A stretch of DNA of 64,000 bases from Cercospora beticola (GCF_033473495.1 NC_088935.1:3534001-3598000), one strand, 5' to 3'; shown: positions 40,420-51,027, counted from the stretch's first letter. Numbers and translations are program-made. The notes: a model not told the origin generated them from the sequence alone.

Positions 40420-40888
40420 CTATTGTTGACTTGCCGCCAGCTCCGTGAGCATCTCTCGCGCTGCTGCCACTGATTGAGTATCGGAGTAGAGGGCGGCAAC
40501 GAGGGATGAATCTATGCGCGGGAATTCTGCTGACAACTGAGCTACATCCCGGTCTGCCTGTGACTCTGGCTTCGTATTGTTCATCTCGAATTGCTCCTGC
40601 GAGGTCATCAATATGGGAGATGCCATCGGGTGCATGGCGAATAGCTACCAGGGCTTCGCGTTGCTCGCCCCTCTGGTCCTCCGGTACGAAAGTTTCCTCA
40701 TTGAAAGTGTTGCCACGCGGTGGCGGGCCTGGAGGTGGCTCGTAGCCAGACGGTCTCTGTTGTGCTTGCTGCTGCTGTTGCTGCTGCTGATTCGTGGATT
40801 GCGGCACTTGATCTGCCCACGGGTTCGTCGACGGGAAGCCGTCTTGGGGTGCGTTGTAGGCAGAGCCGTATCCTTGACCTGACGACAT
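40420..40888 (-). CDS. small CUE-domain protein
   Basis: Predicted 138 aa from exons 40649-40888 and 40420-40596; the intron is 52 bp (GTAGCT...CCTCGCAG, phase 0). The N-terminus is Gly/Pro/Gln-rich with a run of glutamines (QQQQQQQQAQQ) encoded by a CAG-type repeat at about 40757-40790. The C-terminal 45 residues form a CUE domain: DRDVAQLSAEFPRIDSSLVA, ALYSDTQSVAAAREMLTEL. CUE domains bind ubiquitin. Similar small proteins act as ubiquitin adaptors in endocytosis or selective autophagy, but the exact role is not visible. An upstream non-ATG extension of the frame is ignored. It is divergent from the monooxygenase-fusion gene (264 bp between ATGs). Confidence 0.75.
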
Positions 40889-41152
40889 GTTGGCAGATGT
40901 GAGTTGTGCTTGGGTGCTGTCCAATTGGCGAAGCTATATGCCCGTGGTTGCGGCTGCCTGGTATATGTATAGTACCTTGAATACTTGCGTCAGCAGTCAG
41001 CAGATCCAGGATCGGCGCGGAAGAACCAATATTCCGCCAAAGTGTAGTGAGCAGGAGCTGGAGCTGCAGCTGCCTCCTCGACAATACAATACTGCGCTGG
41101 ATCACAGGACGCCGCGCAGTACACTGAGAAGAGCAGATCTGGCAGGTGCCCA

Positions 41153-43563
41153 ATGGCTATGAAGACGGTCTGCATCGTGGGCGCTGGTCCTTCAGGTAAG
41201 GCTGTTGGTTGGACGGCTTCGTGGCGGCGCTGAGCCTGTGAGATGTTCAGGTCTCGCCAGTGCCAAAGTCCTGCTCCAATCCAAGTCTTTTCATGTTACC
41301 ATTTTCGAAAAGAAGGACAGAATAGGCGGTATTTGGGCCATTGACCGGATGTCGCCACATGAAGGCTATCTACACCCGGACACCCCTACGAATCTCTCGC
41401 GATTCACTGTTGCGTTCTCAGACCTGGATTGGAATGCCATTGGTCTTGACTCAGTGCCTATGTTTCCCAAGGCCTGGCAGGTCAATCAGTATCTCGAGGC
41501 ATATCGGACGAAGAATATTCCTAGCGACTGTTTCCGTTTTCGCCATCATATCACAAAGACGGAGAAGACAGCAACAAGCTGGCGAGTGACTGCCCTTGAC
41601 GGAGAAGGCCGTGAACACGTCCAGGATTTCAATTATCTGCTCATCGGCTCAGGCTTCTTCTCTCAGCCTCGACCTATCAAGGACAACGTGCCAAATGTCG
41701 CGACAGCCTTGAAGGTGAAGACCATGCACAGCTCCGAGTTTCGGACGCTTGACGATCTCTTCGCGAATCGTTCCGATGTTGCTGACCAGAAGATCTTGAT
41801 GATAGGCGGGGGTAATTCTGCTGGTATGATACTTTCACCCGAGCACAGTTGCTTTACTGATCTACCACAGGCGAGGCCGCTGCTGCAGTGGCTCAGCAAT
41901 TGTCCGATGCATCGTGGTCACCAGGAAAGGGCAGGAAAGAACAGTACAAATCTTGCAAGATCGTACACATCACACCCCGGCCACTTTATGCCCTGCCACC
42001 ATATAATCCCACTGACACATCGAACGTCTCGTTGTTGCCGCTAGATCTGAAGCTGTACGAACTGTCTAAGCGTCCTCCTGGTCCCATTGTCGCCAACGCA
42101 GGTCAGTTAACACAAGCTGTGAAAGACATGATTCACAACGCTCTGCAGGCACAGATTGGCGGCGACCAGTCAGATTTGGGTTCCTCAGCTCTTGTGATAC
42201 CGCCCTCAGAACCACGTTCTGCAGTGTACGTGGCGCTATCGGAGACGTACCCAGAATTTGTGAGGAGCGGATTGATCGAGGTCCACTCCGGGAGAGTTGT
42301 TGAGATATCGAACGCAGAAGACGGGACGTGCGTGACCCAAGTACAAGGCGCAGATGGAACTTTCACGATAGAGAATGTGGGTGCGGTGATATATGCAACA
42401 GGTTACTCGCCCATCACAGCCATCGACTTTCTTCCTCTGGATGTTTCGGAAAAGCTGCAAATCTGCCCCAGCAGCATGAGGCTTCCACTAATTCTGTCGG
42501 GTTGGCAAACCATGTCAGAAGCTATGCCAGAGATGGCGTTCATCGGGTTTTATGAAGGTGAGTAAGAAAGGAATTTCGCAGGCATGTAGTGCAACGTTGA
42601 TTGATGATTAGGACCCTACTGGCCCATGATCGAAATGCAGGCGCGCTTCACTGCACAGCGTTGGCTTGCCGAACAACACGACTGCCCCGTACCTCGGTAT
42701 GAGGAGCCTGCGGCGTTGCTGAAACTGAGGGAAGCGATGCGCAATCGCAGCCAATTCGTGCCGCAATACTGGTATGTGCTGTGCCTGCCTGCTCACGCGG
42801 AGTTTCACTGACAATCACCAGGTTCGGAGACTATCTCGGTTACGTCGAAGAGCTTGCTGCACATCTCCAATTGGCAAGGAACGACGGCGCATTTGCTGAA
42901 CGTGAGGGACCAATATCACCTGCAAGGTACTTGTCAGCGGGTGATGATGAAGCCCAAGCAAAAGCGATTGTACAAGACCTTCACTACACATGGCTCTCTT
43001 GCACAACGCATGGCAAATATGTGGCTCGCGCTACCTTTCGAGCTCTGCAGGGCAAATGGCGACTCAATCGCAATATCGACAGCAGACTGTCGAGCTTTCC
43101 TTCGGGCGTATTGGAAGGCGAGGCTTCTTTCCATCCTCGATCACCAACCCCAGACAAAAGTGGCGAGGCATTCGACCTCGAGTATCTCTACCAAGAGACT
43201 GGGGTGCTCCGGCTCCAGATTGGTGCAGCCATGACAGCGAGACGAAGCTATGTATACCGATACTCCGAAGCGAAGGATCAGCTTAGCATCTGGTTCGTGA
43301 AACCAGAGAGCGACCTGGAGGTGGATTATCTGTTCCACAATCTGCAGTTCGCATATCCGAGTGAGGCTAAAGCTCAAGGTGCCTGCTCGGCGAGCGCGGA
43401 TCATCTCTGTGTTGAAGACATGTACTGGACGAAGTACAGCTTTCCTTTCAGTGGTATCTCGTTGCGCTCTTTCACCACCACCCACACAGTCAAGGGTCCG
43501 AGCAAAGACTATACGATGGTGACTCAATTTAGCAGACCGACTCCCGCGACTGTGTCCATATAA
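41153..43563 (+). CDS. FMO-like flavin monooxygenase fused to a C-terminal DUF6314-like domain
   Basis: Predicted 734 aa. Exons: 41153-41195, 41251-41823, 41871-42557, 42612-42771, 42822-43563; all introns are GT-AG and 47-55 bp. FAD motif GAGPSG is completed by the first splice, then IFEKKDRIGGIWAIDRMSP. The NADPH motif GGGNSAGE is rebuilt by the second intron, and YATGYSPITAIDFLPL lies near the end of the oxidoreductase part (about residues 1-500). The last 210 residues are unlike FMO: LHYTWLSCTTHGKYVARATF, GVLEGEASFHPR, RRSYVYRYSEAKDQLSIWF, DYLFHNLQF and DMYWTKYSFPF. This fits the DUF6314 family as I remember it, often free-standing in bacteria. A second possible start is ATG 41159. Substrate unknown. 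Confidence 0.75.
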
Positions 43564-43588
43564 CATAGAACTGGAAGGTCGACAATCC

Positions 43589-45929
43589 TCAATCGAGCAG
43601 CTCGAGGCTAGTAAAAGGAAAGGAATCCAGTGTCAGCCACAGATTCGGATCGAGGGCGAAATCGCTGCTGTATGTATCCAGCGACGCAACAGGCATCGTA
43701 GCCTCGACCGACTGCAGTACTCGGTCCACATCGGCAAGGCTGTTCGGGTCTGCCATTGAACCTCCGAAGTGGCTGGTCAGAGCTGGGTTCTGCTGTGATG
43801 GGATAGATGCCGGCGGTGTTTGTCTGTGTTCAGCCACTGGGCGTTGCGCCTCTTGCTGCAATTCTTCGAGCACGATGTTGTAGCGGAGGCTGGGAGCATT
43901 GGATTTGGTTGCTTCTGCCAAATGCTGCTGAACGGACTGGGCAAGCTCGAAGAGTTGGGACTCCTTGAGTGGTGTGCTCAACGGCGGCAAGCGCCCGTGT
44001 TTGCGCTGCACAAACCAGACATAGATGATCGATATGGCATTGAATGACACAAATTGTGTGTGCCTGCAATTTCGAGATTAGTGCAAAATTTGAAAGTCTG
44101 AATTGGAGTACTAACCAGAATGCTTGGAAGATGTGCTTGGTAAACGATGTTGTTAGAACAGTGTCCAACGCCTTCTCAGCTGCCTGGAGACTTAATTGGA
44201 CTTGAGCGTCTCTCAGTGTGGACCGGGATGAATCGACGAGCAAAGATGGTCGGTTAATGAGCATCTGCGCATGAGCGTGTGCAAGTGTTATCACAGTCAG
44301 CTGCCGACGAAATGTGGCAACCAAACTGGATGGGTGTATTGCGCCCGAGAGCACGGCAGGCAGCGACGATTGCCAAGCATCCACTTCAGCGTTGTATCTT
44401 GCGGCAGTTTCCAGATCATATGCACCGCGTTTCCGTTCCTTTAGATACTGTTCGCGGGCGGCTCTCTTCACGATACGCATGATCCAGGCATGCGAAATCG
44501 ATGCCTGAATGATACTATCTCTTCTGTTTTGATCAAAAGTCACACCCGTCGCAGCAAGGCAACCATCGTCTATCGCCTCTGGTAGCACCTGGTCGACTTC
44601 TTCTAAATTGATGAGAGCCGGAACTCCCATGATGACCGAAAGGTAGGTGTCGAGGGTAGAACAGGCCCAGAAGGCGCGTTTGCGACACTCTCGAATAATT
44701 GCATCTGACTTGCTGTTGTCAGACCTGTGGAGACCCAGACTGAATAGCAGCTGTACTGTCGTCCCTAGCATATACCACTTGCATCGCACTTTTGGTTAGC
44801 CAGCACCTTGAGTGGAAAAAATCGATATATATGACACACTCACTGCCTGGTCTGGACATATGTTGTTAGCACTTCCTCATGTTCAACACTCAGCGAGGAA
44901 TTGAGATACTGACTTGGTCGGGAGGTTTGCAACAGGTACAAACAAGAGGCAAGCCGAGCTTGAACACTCTCTAGCTTGCAACGACCCGTTTCTGATTGCA
45001 GCCTTCTCTGCGCCATCTGGTACAGATGCTCAGCTTCGTGCCAAGAAGTCTCATCAGCGTCGAGAATTTCTTTGCCGCCATCCACGTTCAACAGGCGAGC
45101 TGTAGCTATGACCACAAGTACTACAGCTTCGCGGGCGGGATATCGCTGGCCAGCGCTTCCGCCTCTGGATTCCGCATCGTGATAGGCATCCAGCCAAGTT
45201 TCAACTGTACCGCGATGTAGAAATCTTATTGTGGGCATTGAAAGATCGAAATAATGTTGGAGGAGGGTCGATGTGGACTGGTAAGACGGCAGTGTCGATG
45301 CACTATGATCCACTGCAGGTGCCGGTCTATCTCCGTGTGCAAAGATGGACATAGATGTAGACGATCCGTCGAGAGCGGGCGTCGAATTGACGCCAGCTTC
45401 ATCGTCCTGGAGTCTTTGCAACGTCCGTCGCAGAAACACGTGAGGACTGATGGTGCCTGCATAGTGGCCAACGGAAGTGTTCGTCACCTCGGGAGAAGCT
45501 TGATGAGATGAACTCGGGGTGCCTAGGAAGTTCCCTGGTGGTTCGCTGTGTGTCTGACCAAAGGCGATATCCGCGTTGCCCTGCTGCTGATGCGTGGGGG
45601 TCAACGTGATATTGCTTGAACTGCTTCCGCGGTAATTAGCTGGCTGAGGAGCAACCAGTCGGCCACGAGTATATCGGGAACGATAGGTACATTGAGCTCC
45701 GTTCGCATGGCACGTATAACAAGGCAGCTCTCCAGTGCATCTTCTTTTGCGAGACTTGCAGTTGTCACACGCTAAATCCGCCGATCAGAGAGGACGCGCG
45801 GGAGCAGTCTCAAGGTGCCCATCAGGAAAGCTTACCTCGAGTGACCTTCTGCCGCTTCGTGTCTCGCGCTTCCGAAGAGCGATGCTGCTGCACCGGAGAG
45901 GCGTCACCGAACACTGTAGGAGATGCCAT
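43589..45929 (-). CDS. Zn2Cys6 transcription factor with fungal-specific middle homology region
   Basis: Predicted 699 aa. Exons: 45836-45929, 44914-45771, 44116-44788, 43589-44063. The zinc cluster is rebuilt by the first splice: ACDNCKSRKRRCTGELPCYT then CHANGAQC, Cys at 33, 36, 43, 49, 52 and 59. The middle homology region includes YFDLSMPTIRFLHRGTVETW, KWYMLGTTVQLLFSLGLHR (the Fungal_trans signature) and CSTLDTYLSVIMGVP. The C-terminus, LDPNLWLTLDSFPFTSLELL, is acidic/hydrophobic like an activation domain. It probably dimerises on CGG half-sites. Its stop is 25 bp from the convergent monooxygenase-fusion gene, which may be a target. A possible upstream start at about 46019 would crowd the divergent NIP30 gene. 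Confidence 0.87.
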
Positions 45930-46063
45930 GGGAGCGGGTGAAGTGAAGTGAGGGCTCGGATAAAAGTCCGAAAGTATATCCGCTTCGGGAGACCTGCCGC
46001 CAATACCCTCCGTTGACATTTCCCTCCACCTCTCCACACACATCCACATGACCTGCATGCAGA

Positions 46064-46992
46064 ATGTCACGCTTCGTAGCTGCTGGCGCTGATGGAGAGC
46101 CGACTGAACAAGATGAGAAATGGCTTGCGGCGCAGCAAGCTATCGAGGCCACACGCCGTAAGCCGAAGGTAGAGCCTGGTCAGCAAGAGGGCGGAAAATC
46201 ACTCTATGAAACCCTTCAAGCCAACAAAGGTATTTTCGCGCATTCATCATCTCCCTTTCCACGCTATTGTAGTTTTGCAATCAGACTGACGAGTCAGGAT
46301 GAACGGTAAGCCGCCAAGCAAGAAGCATTCGAGCAATCCATCCGCCTGGGCAACCAGTTTCAATCACTTGATGAAGACGATGTGGAATTTCTCGACTCAG
46401 TCCTCGAATCTACACGCGCACAGGAAGCTGCTGTGAAGCGTGAGACTAAGGAGCAACTGTAAGTGTGCCTTCAGGAGGGATATGATCATGCCAAGTTCTC
46501 TGGTTGCGAGAAGTGACTGGGGCTTCCCACTTCGTCTAAGAAGTGTGAGGTTCTAGATCAGGCACAGGCTAACATACTATTGCAAATTTCAGCGACGCTT
46601 TTCGGCAACGGCAACTCGAAGCCGAGCGAAGACTTGCAAAGAGTGGTAGCGTCACTAGTCCTGGGCCTGGAATTGATGCTGCAGAGCAGACAGAGTGGAC
46701 CGTGGGCAGAAAACGCAAGAAAAATTACAGAGATGTCTTGGGAGGCGTCAAACTTCGGAAACAATCTTCCACCGAAGACAAGAAGCCCGTGATAGCAGAG
46801 AAACGTGCCCAAACACCGGACTCGCTGCGAAAGTCGGAGGGAAGCCCAAGAGAAGAGGATCCTGCGGGCGCTGTTGTGCCACCGAAGCCAGACGCCGAGC
46901 AGGACCGCGCACCTTCCAAAGCAGCGACCACCTCTGTGCCTTCGACTGGAGGCCTTGGCCTGGGAGCCTATTCGTCTGATGAAGACGACTGA
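46064..46992 (+). CDS. NIP30 / FAM192A-family protein (PA28-gamma interacting type)
   Basis: Predicted 237 aa from exons 46064-46229, 46311-46458 and 46593-46992. The N-terminal NIP30 domain is clear: MSRFVAAG, KWLAAQQAIEATRR, QEGGKSLYETLQANKAAKQE (spanning splice 1), SIRLGNQFQSLDEDEVEFLD. Splice 2 joins KETKEQL to DAFRQRQLEAERRLAK. The C-terminal half is basic and disordered (GRKRKKNYRDVLGGVKLRK) and ends GLGLGAYSSDEDD. In animals FAM192A/PIP30 binds the nuclear proteasome activator PA28-gamma; fungi lack a clear PA28-gamma in most lineages, so the fungal role may be older, possibly RNA-linked. Two out-of-frame ATGs lie just upstream (46048 and 46057) and could lower translation. Confidence 0.8.
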
Positions 46993-47331
46993 AGATAGTT
47001 TCTGGCACAAGTCTACTTCCCTTCCCTACGCTTTGATAGGTTGATATGCTGGGCGCACATAGGAGGAGATCTTTTAGCTTGAATGGACATTTCAGCCCAT
47101 GGGGACGTAGACTTCGGTTGCCGGGTAGCTGATACAGCGAAGCATTAGGCTGCGGCCTCGAAGCTTGCGGGAAAGCTTTACCGCATATCAAACCACGTTC
47201 TTTGGAGCACTCCCTTGCACGAGAGCATGGCCGGTTCAGCACCAAGCAGGGTCTTTAGCATGAGACATTATACACAAATAGCCTCTTCGTCGGCAACATG
47301 AGGTGGAGACATCTCGCATCTTTGCATGCAG
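46993..47331. other. intergenic, 339 bp
   Basis: 3' flank of the NIP30 gene leading to the tRNA-like locus. No coding evidence. Confidence 0.5.
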
Positions 47332-47549
47332 GTCGCCTTAGCTCACTTGGGAGAGCGTATGTTTCCGCCATCAATCGATGCTGGTCTTTAGACAAGATAT
47401 CTGACAACAGCGCAGGCCAGACTGAAGTTCACTACAGTCATCCCACTCTGTGCGGTATCTGGAGGTACTGTGGTATGTGTTCCAATGTGGTCGTTGCGTA
47501 ATCAGAATGTGGGTCTAACATGAGTACTAGTTCGATCCACAGAGGCGAC
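47332..47549 (+). tRNA. tRNA-like Pol III locus with a long internal segment, perhaps a tRNA pseudogene
   Basis: The 5' end GTCGCCT (47332-47338) pairs perfectly with AGGCGAC (47543-47549). TA and a complete D arm follow the 5' stem (GCTC-ACTTGGGA-GAGC, 47341-47356), which also gives a good A box. The B-box-like GTTCGATCC lies at 47530-47538, and a run of nine T at 47555-47563 can end Pol III transcription. TATGT (47358-47362) can pair with ACATG (47518-47522) as an anticodon stem. The region between them is about 155 nt, so an intron near 148 nt would be needed. The T stem pairs badly (ACTAG against CACAG), which argues for a pseudogene or a diverged Pol III RNA. The anticodon cannot be assigned. 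Confidence 0.4.
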
Positions 47550-47554
47550 AAGAA

Positions 47555-47563
47555 TTTTTTTTT
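47555..47563 (+). terminator. Pol III-type T-run after the tRNA-like locus
   Basis: Nine consecutive T residues begin 6 nt after the paired 3' end of the tRNA-like sequence, the normal place for RNA polymerase III termination. Confidence 0.5.
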
Positions 47564-47850
47564 GGTCTCTGGGAACACGATTGTGTGACTTTGTTTTTGG
47601 TCTTCCAGTTGCCATAGAATGGTAGAAGACCGTCCATTACTCATAAAGAGCAATATGCCCCATGTAGCCTTGTCGATGTGAATATTGTTCATACATGTAT
47701 GCAGTGAGGCGCGTTGGAGAGATGGTGTTGGAGAATTGGGGAACTGGCGTCGGACCCGAAACCGTGCGCCACATCCAGATCCACATCCGACGTGATGTTG
47801 GCAAGCTGCGATCCTTCATTGTCTGCCGGACGTCTTTCTCCCCGTCACTC

Positions 47851-48495
47851 ATGGCTGCTGCTGCTGCATCGCCCGACCCCTCAATCGCGGCCTTGTCCCT
47901 CGGCGGAAGCACGGTGGTCGCCGCGCCCACGCCCACCGCCAGCGACGGCGCCGAGTTCCGCTTTCCCAGCTATGCTTCGTTCCCGCCCTTCTACACCCTC
48001 CAGCCCAACCTGACGACACGCGCGCGTCAGCTCGAGCTGTGGTCTAGCCTCGTCACGTCGTACTGTGCACACCACCGCCTGTTCCGCCTGGCCATCTCCT
48101 CACCGCCGCCCGACCTGTTCGCCAACACCGCCCTCCCGCGTAGTCTCAAGCCGGCCGATGTGCGCGCGGTGCTCGATTATATGAGCCAGCCCGCCAACGG
48201 GCCCCGGGCTGAGTGGATTGCACCTACCGCGCGCGGAGAGACAAGTAGCGTCTGTTATATATACTGGAAGACGCCCGCCGAGTGGGCTGACCTGCTCTAC
48301 GCCTTTGTTGAGGACACAGGCCAGAAGGGCGCCGTGCTGACCATCTACGAGCTACGCGAAGGTGATGCCAGCCGTGGGAAAGAGTGGAGTGACATCGACG
48401 AGGCTGTGCTGCGAAAGGCGCTGAACGTGCTCGCGAAGCGCGGCAAGGCACAAATATTTGGTCAAGAGGACAGCGCCGGCGTCAAATTCTTCTGA
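47851..48495 (+). CDS. VPS25: ESCRT-II subunit Vps25
   Basis: Intronless 214-aa ORF from ATG 47851; the frame is open further upstream but this ATG fits the protein best. The first winged helix begins with the signature FPSYASFPPFYTLQPNLTTR, where PPFYT-QPN contacts Vps36/Vps22, and continues RQLELWSSLVTSYCAHHRLF. The second winged helix includes CYIYWKTPAEWADLLYAFVE, VLTIYELREGD and LRKALNVLAKRGKAQIF, ending GVKFF. ESCRT-II sorts ubiquitinated cargo into multivesicular endosomes, and Vps25 recruits Vps20/ESCRT-III. An extra Ala/Pro-rich N-terminal stretch of about 35 residues precedes the domain. Its stop codon is only 14 bp before the next ATG on the same strand. Confidence 0.93.
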   Translation: MAAAAASPDPSIAALSLGGSTVVAAPTPTASDGAEFRFPSYASFPPFYTLQPNLTTRARQLELWSSLVTSYCAHHRLFRLAISSPPPDLFANTALPRSLKPADVRAVLDYMSQPANGPRAEWIAPTARGETSSVCYIYWKTPAEWADLLYAFVEDTGQKGAVLTIYELREGDASRGKEWSDIDEAVLRKALNVLAKRGKAQIFGQEDSAGVKFF

Positions 48496-48509
48496 GACGT
48501 CACCAACAC

Positions 48510-49094
48510 ATGGCCACTCTTCCGGTGCGTGGTGTGGTGCCGGCGTCTCCGTCTCCCCATGCTGGGAAGCGTCGCAGTAGGAAATCGACTGTTGGAGAGA
48601 CAGAAAAGCCTCAGACCAAGCGTCCTCGACCTCGGAGCGCCCCAGCCACAAGCCCGCGTCGCCGCAGTATGAACACCTCGCCTGCAGAACCAAGCAAACT
48701 CCGCGTGAACCTCTATGATGCCGTTGCCGGCAGGGTAGGTTACGAAGGTCTCCTGCTCGATCGAGCTGGTCAGCCACTGCCACCTGATCAAGTCCTCTAC
48801 AATCGAGCTGGAGCGCCGATTCGCTACGCAGAGACTGATCCCTACTTCGCGCACCGGCATCTACCTACAGACCGACGCCTTCCAGAGTCTGATATGCTCA
48901 AAGCTATTCACGCCTATGCCTCGGACTTCTACGCATCTGGAGTCCTGGGCGATTGTCGAGCTGACTTCAAGAGCTTGGACGAGACAGCGCTCATCGCTCT
49001 AGGGATCCTGCTCGAGGAAGCCGCCGCACAGTCGCTCGAGCAGACTGGTGACTTGGCATTCGTGGAAGGCCTGGAACGACAAGAGGGGCTGTGA
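48510..49094 (+). CDS. hypothetical nuclear-type protein, perhaps UAF/Rrn10-related
   Basis: Intronless 194-aa ORF; a later in-frame ATG at 48669 would give 141 aa. The first 55 residues are basic and disordered (HAGKRRSRKSTVGETEKPQT). The ordered part has SKLRVNLYDAVAGRVGYEGL, DPYFAHRHLPTDRRLPESD, then MLKAIHAYASDFYASGVL and SLDETALIALGILLEEAAAQ. The last two segments recall the short conserved core of Rrn10-type RNA polymerase I upstream activation factor subunits, but I am recalling this without an alignment. If correct it would act in rDNA transcription. It lies 14 bp after VPS25 in a different frame, so it may share the VPS25 transcript or start from a promoter inside VPS25. Confidence 0.6.
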   Translation: MATLPVRGVVPASPSPHAGKRRSRKSTVGETEKPQTKRPRPRSAPATSPRRRSMNTSPAEPSKLRVNLYDAVAGRVGYEGLLLDRAGQPLPPDQVLYNRAGAPIRYAETDPYFAHRHLPTDRRLPESDMLKAIHAYASDFYASGVLGDCRADFKSLDETALIALGILLEEAAAQSLEQTGDLAFVEGLERQEGL

Positions 49095-49883
49095 TCATGT
49101 GTGGCGATCCACAAGTTCCCTGATGGGAAACAGCAGCTCAGATCCTCATGTATCGGGTCCGAGAATCATCACGGTGCAGACCGCCATCCCGTGACAGCGT
49201 GCAGAGAACAGTAATCAGTCCATTCTATTTAGTCTGTACGCGAATACGTAGACCATGGACATTAATTAGCTTTAGCGATTTAGAGACGCTTTGAATCGAT
49301 GAGCAATTTGCAGAACCTCCTGTCGAATTTTGGATGCACCCACTTTGCAATAGAAGCAGATGATACGGGTGCATGTCTGCAGTGGACGAAAGTCAATGCC
49401 CGAATTATTTCCGATCTGTTCCCACCAGGTGCTTGATGGGCGTCTGATCAACAAGTTCAAGGTGACAAAGGTGAACGTTATTCCGTTATGCAGGCCACGC
49501 CGGCCGGGACACAAGAGCTGTGTTCGATAGTACTGTTATGATTGGCAGCAAGCTGTATCAAAGAGATCCTGTCCATATGCTCTCGCAAGGGTGCAACCGA
49601 GTTGTGGGAGCAGTAACACGCAAGGTCAGATCGCAGTCGATGAGCGGCAGTGGAGGGAGCAATGGTGTGGCCATGACCTTTGGGCTATCGCCATTCTCAC
49701 GGGCGGGGAATAGTACAATGGACATGAAGGAATTGGAAGAACTGGGGCTCTTTTGGCTGTTCTACCAGTTAAGGCGAACAGCGCTAAACTATCAACGAAG
49801 ATAGATACACCCTCAGAGTAGCCTTCCAAGCTCTAGATCGGCTATGACACAGACTGAGCATTACCTTACGAGAAGGAATGCGT
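49095..49883. other. convergent 3' region, 789 bp
   Basis: Between the stop of the hypothetical gene at 48510 and the stop of RPL10A. Two ORFs of 80-94 codons (49272-49514 minus, 49520-49804 plus) show no domain or conserved feature, and I do not call them genes. Confidence 0.45.
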
Positions 49884-50650
49884 CTAGTACAGGCGCTTTG
49901 GTGGGGACATGCTGGCCTTGATGACCAAGCTGCCCACGTTCTGCCAGCCCTTCTTCAGCAGAGAGACGAGGTAGTTGATGGCCAACATGATGTTGCCGAT
50001 CAGCTCGTCCTCGGTCATGTCCACGTTGCCGACAGCGACACCCATGCACAACACCTTCTTCAGTTGGAACTTGATGGTCGACTTGACCTCGTTGATCTTT
50101 CCGGAAAGGTCATCGGCGTGAGAGACTGGGGTTGGGAACTTGCCGGCTGTACAAAGTGTCAGTGCGTTCCAGAGTACGTAATATCGTGGTGGTGCTTACC
50201 CTTGGAGAGACCTGGACCCAACAGACGAGGAATCTGCTTGATGAGGGAGTCGGAAGCGATGAAGGCATCGTACTTGCGAGCGAGCTTCTTGATCAACTTC
50301 TTGTTCTTGTTGAGCTTCTTGAGATCCTCTACGGACATGGCGTCGACACCTCCGTGCTTGGCACGATCGATATCGTGCTGGTCACCGAGAATGCTGCAGA
50401 ATAGTTAGCGCCATGCCCCAAACGCACGCAATTGCGAAACAGTCGGGCCATACCAGATGCTCATGTTTGGGCGTGGGATCTTTGGCAGCTTGATGGTGCC
50501 GCTGAAACGCTTGTCACGCTGTGGGTCATAGTTCTTGAGGCCGATCTGGAGCTCGACGGTCTCGAGGAAGTTGCGCTTCTTCTCCTCATTGGAGTACTTG
50601 AGCAGCTCTTGCACGTTGGTACGCACACCAGCGACCGTAATCTTCGACAT
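49884..50650 (-). CDS. RPL10A: 60S ribosomal protein L10a (uL1)
   Basis: Predicted 217 aa, exactly the normal length. Exons: 50454-50650, 50200-50393, 49884-50146; introns are 60 and 53 bp. It forms the L1 stalk of the large subunit, which moves deacylated tRNA out of the E site. Typical segments are [50 protein letters not shown], then [20 protein letters not shown] across splice 1, [29 protein letters not shown] after splice 2, and the C-terminus SPPKRLY. The frame is lost if either intron is kept. It is divergent from the CorA-like gene. Confidence 0.97.
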
Positions 50651-51027
50651 GATTGCTGTGGTCTTCCAATAACGCTCCGAGAGTGGTTATTGGTGCGGCT
50701 TCGCGTATCTTCGTGGTCGTTACTGATATGGCGGGGTGCTTGAAGCAGAGAGAAAACTGTGAGATGATGTGGCGACGGGAATTGTAGGTGTGAGCCAAGA
50801 GTTTGCTCCACACTCGGCGCGTGCCGATCCAATCAACCGCACGTGACCCTGCATCTGCATGTCTTGGGTGCCTACTGCACATGGCCGACAGACTCAGAGA
50901 ATGTGCAACACAGTAGATCATTTTTCGCGGGCAGCATGACGAGCTCAGTGGTGCTCAAAAAGGACCGGCGACCTCGCCGGTTCCTGCCTACTCTGCTCAT
51001 CCTTCGCTCCGGGCACTTGACATTCCT
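50651..51027. promoter_or_regulatory. divergent promoter, RPL10A / CorA-like gene
   Basis: 377 bp between divergent ATGs. A perfect inverted repeat ACCGGCG-acct-CGCCGGT sits at 50964-50981, 47 bp before the CorA-like ATG. Nothing else stands out. Confidence 0.5.
50964..50981. repeat. 7-bp inverted repeat, ACCGGCG/CGCCGGT
   Basis: Perfect 7-bp arms around a 4-nt spacer. It could be a 5' UTR hairpin of the CorA-like mRNA or a binding site with CGG/CCG cores. Confidence 0.6.

Noticed and set aside
40755..40795. CAG/CTG trinucleotide tract
   Set aside because: It encodes the poly-Gln of the CUE protein; short and coding.
41153..45929. Secondary-metabolite cluster (monooxygenase plus Zn2Cys6 regulator)
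   Set aside because: No PKS, NRPS, terpene synthase, methyltransferase or transporter nearby; flanked by housekeeping genes.
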